Below, piece by piece: positions 61,090-64,000 of a stretch of DNA of 64,000 nt. Below the pieces are notes generated by a model. That model did no database searches. It was not told the origin of the DNA and was given only the letters and a program-made list of their open reading frames with translations. Where the stretch lies: assembly GCA_024234325.1 (NCBI GenBank), contig JACKOJ010000008.1, positions 55,250 to 119,249 of the forward strand. The letters run 5' to 3'. The DNA comes from Pseudomonadales bacterium. Its GTDB lineage: Bacteria; Pseudomonadota; Gammaproteobacteria; Pseudomonadales; Pseudohongiellaceae. The stretch's first letter is position 1. Each line of letters begins with the position of its first letter. The position numbers were made by a program, and so were the translations under genes.

Positions 61090-61153
61090 TGGGATAAGTC
61101 TTGTGAACTAGACTGAACGGAAACGGCTTTCGAACTTGAGAACGGATTCTCTG

Positions 61154-61720
61154 ATGCCTCGCCCAGCACGTCATTTTGTTCCCGGGGTGCCTTGTCACGT
61201 TATTCAGCGTGGCCACAATCGGCATGTGTGCTTCTTTACCCGTCATGACTATGCTGTGTATCTCCGGAAACTGGAGGAGTACAGTCGCCGCCTGGGTGTC
61301 GCGGTGCACAGCTATGTGCTGATGACCAATCATGTCCACCTGCTGCTCACGCCTTCCGATGAGTCCTGTATCAGCAAGTTGATGCAAGTATTGGGTCGTT
61401 CCTATGTTCGTCATGTCAACGAGTCCTATCGACGTACGGGAACCCTCTGGGAGGGGCGCTTCAAGTCGTCAATGGTGGATTCAGAGCGCTATTTCCTTAC
61501 TGTCAGTCGTTACATTGAGCTGAACCCGGTCAGAGCAAGGATGGTGGGGCACCCGGTGGAATATCCGTGGTCGAGTTTTCGGACCAACGCCACCGGACTG
61601 TCGTCGTCACTGTTGTCGCAACATAAAATCTACATGGTGTTGGGTAGGTGTTCCGAAAGCAGGCAAAGTGCCTACCGGGCTTTAAACGACTCTGACACCG
61701 TTGAAAGTTGTTATCGATAG
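61154..61720 (+). CDS. REP-associated tyrosine transposase (RAYT)
   Basis: A 188-residue HUH-type Y1 transposase. H60-V-H62 in TNHVHLLLTP is the metal-binding pair, and Y120 in VSRYIELNPVRA is the likely nucleophile. GVPCHVIQRGHNR at the N-terminus and RRTGTLWEGRFKSS are typical of RAYT proteins, which process REP-type palindromes as single strands. ATG 61154 was chosen over the TTG 18 bases before. It lies between two copies of the same palindrome and appears intact. Confidence 0.9.
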   Translation: MPRPARHFVPGVPCHVIQRGHNRHVCFFTRHDYAVYLRKLEEYSRRLGVAVHSYVLMTNHVHLLLTPSDESCISKLMQVLGRSYVRHVNESYRRTGTLWEGRFKSSMVDSERYFLTVSRYIELNPVRARMVGHPVEYPWSSFRTNATGLSSSLLSQHKIYMVLGRCSESRQSAYRALNDSDTVESCYR

Positions 61721-61759
61721 CTATATCGTAATACCAAACCTCTATCGATAGGTGCGGTC

Positions 61760-61966
61760 ATGGCAGAAGTCACTGTGTCTCCGAAGTATCAAATTGTTAT
61801 TCCTAAGGAAATTCGTGAATCCATGGGCATTGTGTCCGGGCAGAAAGTCCAGATCATGTCCTATAAGGGGCGCATCGAAGTGATTCCATTGCAGCCTATG
61901 AAGGCAATGAAAGGCTTTCTTGAGGGCATAGATACCACAGTTGCCAGGGATGCGGATCGGGTATGA
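61760..61966 (+). CDS. vapB: AbrB/SpoVT-type antitoxin
   Basis: A 68-residue antitoxin with a swapped-hairpin DNA-binding domain: VTVSPKYQIVIPKEIRESMG, then GQKVQIMSYKGRIEVIPL. The C-terminal part would bind and block the PIN toxin. Its stop overlaps the toxin start by four bases (ATGA), showing translational coupling. Such pairs usually repress their own promoter. It follows the RAYT gene by 39 bases. Confidence 0.9.
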   Translation: MAEVTVSPKYQIVIPKEIRESMGIVSGQKVQIMSYKGRIEVIPLQPMKAMKGFLEGIDTTVARDADRV

Positions 61967-62349
61967 ATGTGGTGGATTCATCGGCCTGGTTGTCCTACTT
62001 TGCCGGAGACAGCAACGCAGCCGTGTTTTCGGAACCCATTGAAGCGCTCACCGAACTGCTTGTGCCCAGCATCACGATCACCGAGGTATTCAAGAATGTG
62101 CTGCGCCAGCGGGGTGAGGAGGCGGCATTGATTGTCACAGCGCACATGAAGCAGGGCAGAGTCATTCCCCTGGACTCGGAACTGGCAATGGATGCTGCAA
62201 GACTAAGTGTGCTTCATAAACTACCTCTGGCAGACAGCATCATCTACGCCAGCGCTCAAAAGCATGCTGCAGTACTCTGGACGCAAGATAATGACTTTGA
62301 AGGCTTGGCGAATGTCCGGTATGTGGCGAAATCAAAGGTGTCAGAGTAA
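61963..62349 (+). CDS. vapC: PIN-domain toxin
   Basis: A 128-residue PIN-domain ribonuclease of the VapC type. Acidic metal ligands are D5 in VVDSSAW, E41 in TEVFK, D91 in LADSIIYA and D109 or D111 in TQDNDF, so the site is complete. The last residues SKVSE and the stop codon are encoded by the left arm of the palindrome at 62332, suggesting that the natural C-terminus was trimmed or replaced by a few residues. Confidence 0.9.
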   Translation: MNVVDSSAWLSYFAGDSNAAVFSEPIEALTELLVPSITITEVFKNVLRQRGEEAALIVTAHMKQGRVIPLDSELAMDAARLSVLHKLPLADSIIYASAQKHAAVLWTQDNDFEGLANVRYVAKSKVSE

Positions 62350-62388
62350 TTAGCGATACTCTGTATCAACTTACTCTGACACCTTTGA
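62332..62388. repeat. REP-like palindrome, copy 2 (complete)
   Basis: Perfect 18-base arms TCAAAGGTGTCAGAGTAA (62332-62349) and its inverse (62371-62388) enclose 21 bases. The vapC stop is inside the left arm. The truncated GyrI-like gene begins immediately to the right. Confidence 0.9.
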
Positions 62389-62403
62389 TTCCCGTGGGCG
62401 GTT

Positions 62404-62760
62404 ATGAATAAGCTTGGCGCAGATCACGCCAGATATGGCATCAGCTATGACGACCTGAGTATTACCGCCGCTGAGCAATGCCGATATGATGCCTGTGCCG
62501 AAATCGAGCCCGATTTTCTGCTAACAGGAGGCGCGCTCAAGGCAACCATTCCGGGCGGCAAATATGCTGTACTCAATTTCAATGGCACGGTCGAACAGGT
62601 CGGTGAAGCATGGACAACGTCACTTCGGGACTGGCTGCCTTCCAGTGGTTTGCAACTTGATAGCCGTCCATGCTTTGAGTATTACCCGAAGGGTGCGGCC
62701 AATGATAGCGAAACTGGTACGTTCGAGTGTGAGATATGCATTCCGGTGACTCCACTTTAA
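62404..62760 (+). pseudogene. GyrI-like effector-binding domain, 5'-truncated cassette gene
   Basis: A 118-residue frame with the second part of a GyrI/AraC effector-binding fold: RYGISYDDL, QCRYDACAEI, IPGGKYAVLNF, CFEYYP and CEICIPVTPL. Full-length members have about 45 more residues at the N-terminus. The frame continues upstream of ATG 62404 as F-P-W-A-V, in line with the family's W-A-x-M-N, until it meets the palindrome ending at 62388, which brings a stop. It could still be translated from 62404 but is probably incomplete. attC site 4 follows. Confidence 0.75.
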
Positions 62761-62782
62761 CGATGAAGTTACAACAGTCAGC

Positions 62783-62854
62783 ACCTAACAAGCGCATGTT
62801 GTCGGACTGGTTTTCCACTGCGCTCCAAGCCAACCGCAAATGCAGGCGTTAGAT
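62783..62854 (+). repeat. attC site 4
   Basis: ACCTAAC (62783-62789) and GTTAGAT (62848-62854) both fit the RYYYAAC and GTTRRRY cores perfectly, with AAGCGCATG-like and CGCAAATGCAGG-like arms inside. Total 72 bases. Confidence 0.85.
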
Positions 62855-62861
62855 TGCAAGG

Positions 62862-63212
62862 ATGATTTCAGTGACATTAACTGACTTAGCATTTGGATTG
62901 ATTTCAATAGTTACTATTGCTCTAGTTATTTTCTTAATTCGAGGAAAAAGAGATGCTATTTCAAATGCTCTTTACCCATATCCTCTTTCCAGTAAACCTG
63001 GAGACAAAATGTTTCCAGAAAAAGACGATACTGCTGTATGGATTGCATACATTCTCATGTGTATTGGCCTGATACCATTTTTTATTTTTATAGGCTCTCT
63101 AATATTAGGAAAAGAACTTCCCTTCATGGTTCCTATGGTCGGATTGACTATTTTCTATGTTGGCTATTTTGTTCAGGGAATCAAAAACAAATTAAGTGAA
63201 AATGAAGAATAA
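62862..63212 (+). CDS. Cassette gene: small membrane protein of unknown function
   Basis: A 116-residue protein with three hydrophobic segments, at about residues 5-25, 64-82 and 90-108, separated by a charged loop (RGKRDAISNALYPYPLSSKP). The family is not recognised. It starts seven bases after attC site 4, so its ribosome binding site must overlap the attC end. Codon use is A/T-rich. Confidence 0.7.
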   Translation: MISVTLTDLAFGLISIVTIALVIFLIRGKRDAISNALYPYPLSSKPGDKMFPEKDDTAVWIAYILMCIGLIPFFIFIGSLILGKELPFMVPMVGLTIFYVGYFVQGIKNKLSENEE

Positions 63213-63215
63213 GCA

Positions 63216-63305
63216 ATCTAACAAACCCTTGAATATCGGCCCAGAAAACGGGCCTGGGACTCCCCAAGCTTCGCTTGGGTTCCCCCATTAAGAAGGGCGT
63301 TAGGC
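63216..63305 (+). repeat. attC site 5
   Basis: ATCTAAC (63216-63222) and GTTAGGC (63299-63305) match both cores perfectly. Inner hairpins CCCAAGC-TTC-GCTTGGG and GGCCCAG-AAAACG-type arms are visible. Ninety bases. Confidence 0.88.
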
Positions 63306-63321
63306 TCAGAGGAATAAATAT

Positions 63322-63762
63322 ATGTTTGATGGAAGTTGTCTATGTGGAAAAGTGAAGTACAAACTTTTAGGGGAACCTGGAGCATTTGGATATTGCCATT
63401 GTACTAGCTGTCGTAAGGCTAGTGGCTCCGCTCATGCCGCAAACGCCCCAATTGACCGTTCATTATTTCAAATCATTCAAGGGAAATCGCACATTCGTGA
63501 GTATGAGTCTTCGTTGGGAAAATTCAGAGCGTTTTGCACTAACTGCGGAAGCCCATTGTATGCTTACTTGACAGAAGCACCGGATGTGCTTCGGGTCAGG
63601 TTAGGTACAATTGATACGCCTTTCATGGGTCAACCTCAAGCCCATACATGGGTATCAGATAAAGCCCCATGGGAGCCTATAGAAGGAAAAATTCCGCAAT
63701 TTGAAAAGTGGGCACCTAAATCAGTTCTACATCAAAGAGGCTCACGGCAAGATTTTGAATAA
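63322..63762 (+). CDS. Cassette gene: GFA-family (CENP-V/GFA) zinc protein
   Basis: A 146-residue protein of the glutathione-dependent formaldehyde-activating family fold. Zinc-binding cysteines are in GSCLCGKVKY, CHCTSCRKASG and CTNCGSPLY. Many members do not act on formaldehyde, so function is open. An AGAGG site precedes the ATG 63322. It lies between attC sites 5 and 6. Confidence 0.87.
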   Translation: MFDGSCLCGKVKYKLLGEPGAFGYCHCTSCRKASGSAHAANAPIDRSLFQIIQGKSHIREYESSLGKFRAFCTNCGSPLYAYLTEAPDVLRVRLGTIDTPFMGQPQAHTWVSDKAPWEPIEGKIPQFEKWAPKSVLHQRGSRQDFE

Positions 63763-63766
63763 ACAT

Positions 63767-63926
63767 GCGCTACAATTTCTTTAACTACGCCCTACAGGCT
63801 GGGACGCCGTCGTCGGCGGCGCCTCATTAAGAATCAAAGGCGTCAGAGTAGTTTGATTCGCCGGTATCAACTTAATCCGACACTTTTGACTTCGGCAATG
63901 CTGCGCTCCTTGCATCAACGTTAGGT
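63767..63926 (+). repeat. attC site 6, interrupted by a palindrome
   Basis: The left part starts near GCGCTAC (63768) and runs through GGGACGCCG-TCGT-CGGCGGCGCC to CATTAAGAA; compare CCATTAAGAAGGGCGTTAG in site 5. Palindrome copy 3 follows at 63834. The right part CGGCAATGC...CAACGTTAGGT ends with the core GTTAGGT (63920-63926). The two parts may derive from different attC sites. Confidence 0.65.
63834..63889. repeat. REP-like palindrome, copy 3
   Basis: TCAAAGGCGTCAGAGTAG (63834-63851) and a partly matching inverse arm ending CACTTTTGA (63889). The middle TTTGATTCGC matches copy 1 and GTATCAACTTA matches copy 2, so all three belong to one family. Confidence 0.8.
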
Positions 63927-63934
63927 GGAACGAT

Positions 63935-64000
63935 ATGCAATTTTCCAAACATCTCCGCGAACCTATAAGGAGAGGGGAGATTACTTGTAGTGTCCGGATC
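63935..64000 (+). CDS. Cassette gene start, partial (ASCH-like)
   Basis: Twenty-two residues from ATG 63935 to the end of the window, nine bases after the attC core. The beginning MQFSKHLREPIRRGEIT resembles a small ASCH-like protein family common in proteobacteria. Too little is visible for a firm call. Confidence 0.5.
   Translation, partial: MQFSKHLREPIRRGEITCSVRI

Larger units (their letters stand above)
56386..64000. mobile_element. Chromosomal integron: integrase plus cassette array, right end outside the window
   Basis: A leftward IntI-type integrase is followed by rightward genes in low-GC DNA, each separated by imperfect palindromes that begin with variants of RYYYAAC and end with GTTRRRY. 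Five intact attC sites and one interrupted site are seen. The attC sites at 59802 and 60915 are highly similar, which favours a resident chromosomal array over a mobile resistance integron. The array is modified by an IS1111-type element and by RAYT-linked palindromes. All cassette genes share one direction. The boundaries at the right are unknown because the window ends. Confidence 0.9.

Overview
The window looks like chromosomal DNA from a marine-type gammaproteobacterium, perhaps near the Pseudomonadales or Cellvibrionales. The grounds are the rplU-rpmA-obg-proB block with rpsT alongside, ispB divergent from rplU, suhB divergent from trmJ, fabV, tex, a quinol-type nitric oxide reductase with an adjacent NsrR, and Pseudomonas-style REP hairpins. 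Taxonomy is an inference; no rRNA gene is present.

From 1 to about 56.4 kb the content is a dense core genome. It opens with the 3' end of an ETF-ubiquinone oxidoreductase, a run of three exported or lipid-anchored proteins, and an acyl-CoA ligase. ispB and the ribosomal/Obg/ProB block follow, then rpsT and fabV from back-to-back promoters, a GH17-GT2 glucan synthase, transporters, dps and murJ. Two structured repeats precede a DAHP synthase, with an aromatic aminotransferase and folD behind it. Next come formaldehyde and one-carbon genes (class III ADH, purU), a double-length SOS-controlled UvrA, fatty-acid genes (acyl-CoA dehydrogenase, TetR, acyltransferase), a B12-type radical SAM protein, norZ/nsrR, a MATE pump, a degenerate SuhB, trmJ and tex.

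From 56.4 kb to the end the base composition drops and the architecture is that of an integron. A leftward IntI-type integrase faces an array of rightward cassettes separated by attC sites, and the window ends inside the array. An IS1111-type element sits between the integrase and the first recognisable cassette. Cassettes encode a NucS-like PD-(D/E)XK protein, two small enzyme-like proteins (VOC, GFA), a HEPN-like protein, a membrane protein, and an ASCH-like start at the edge. One oversized cassette has been rebuilt by a REP-like palindrome family: a RAYT transposase and a VapBC toxin-antitoxin pair lie between two palindrome copies, and both flanking cassette genes are truncated at the palindromes. 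A third copy splits an attC site further along. This RAYT/palindrome remodelling of a cassette array is the most unusual system seen here.

Other points of interest are two structured elements at 25.3-25.6 kb with a shared core and differently sequenced but paired outer stems, the tandem UvrA whose halves differ in the UvrB-contact region, and a SuhB that has lost its metal ligands.
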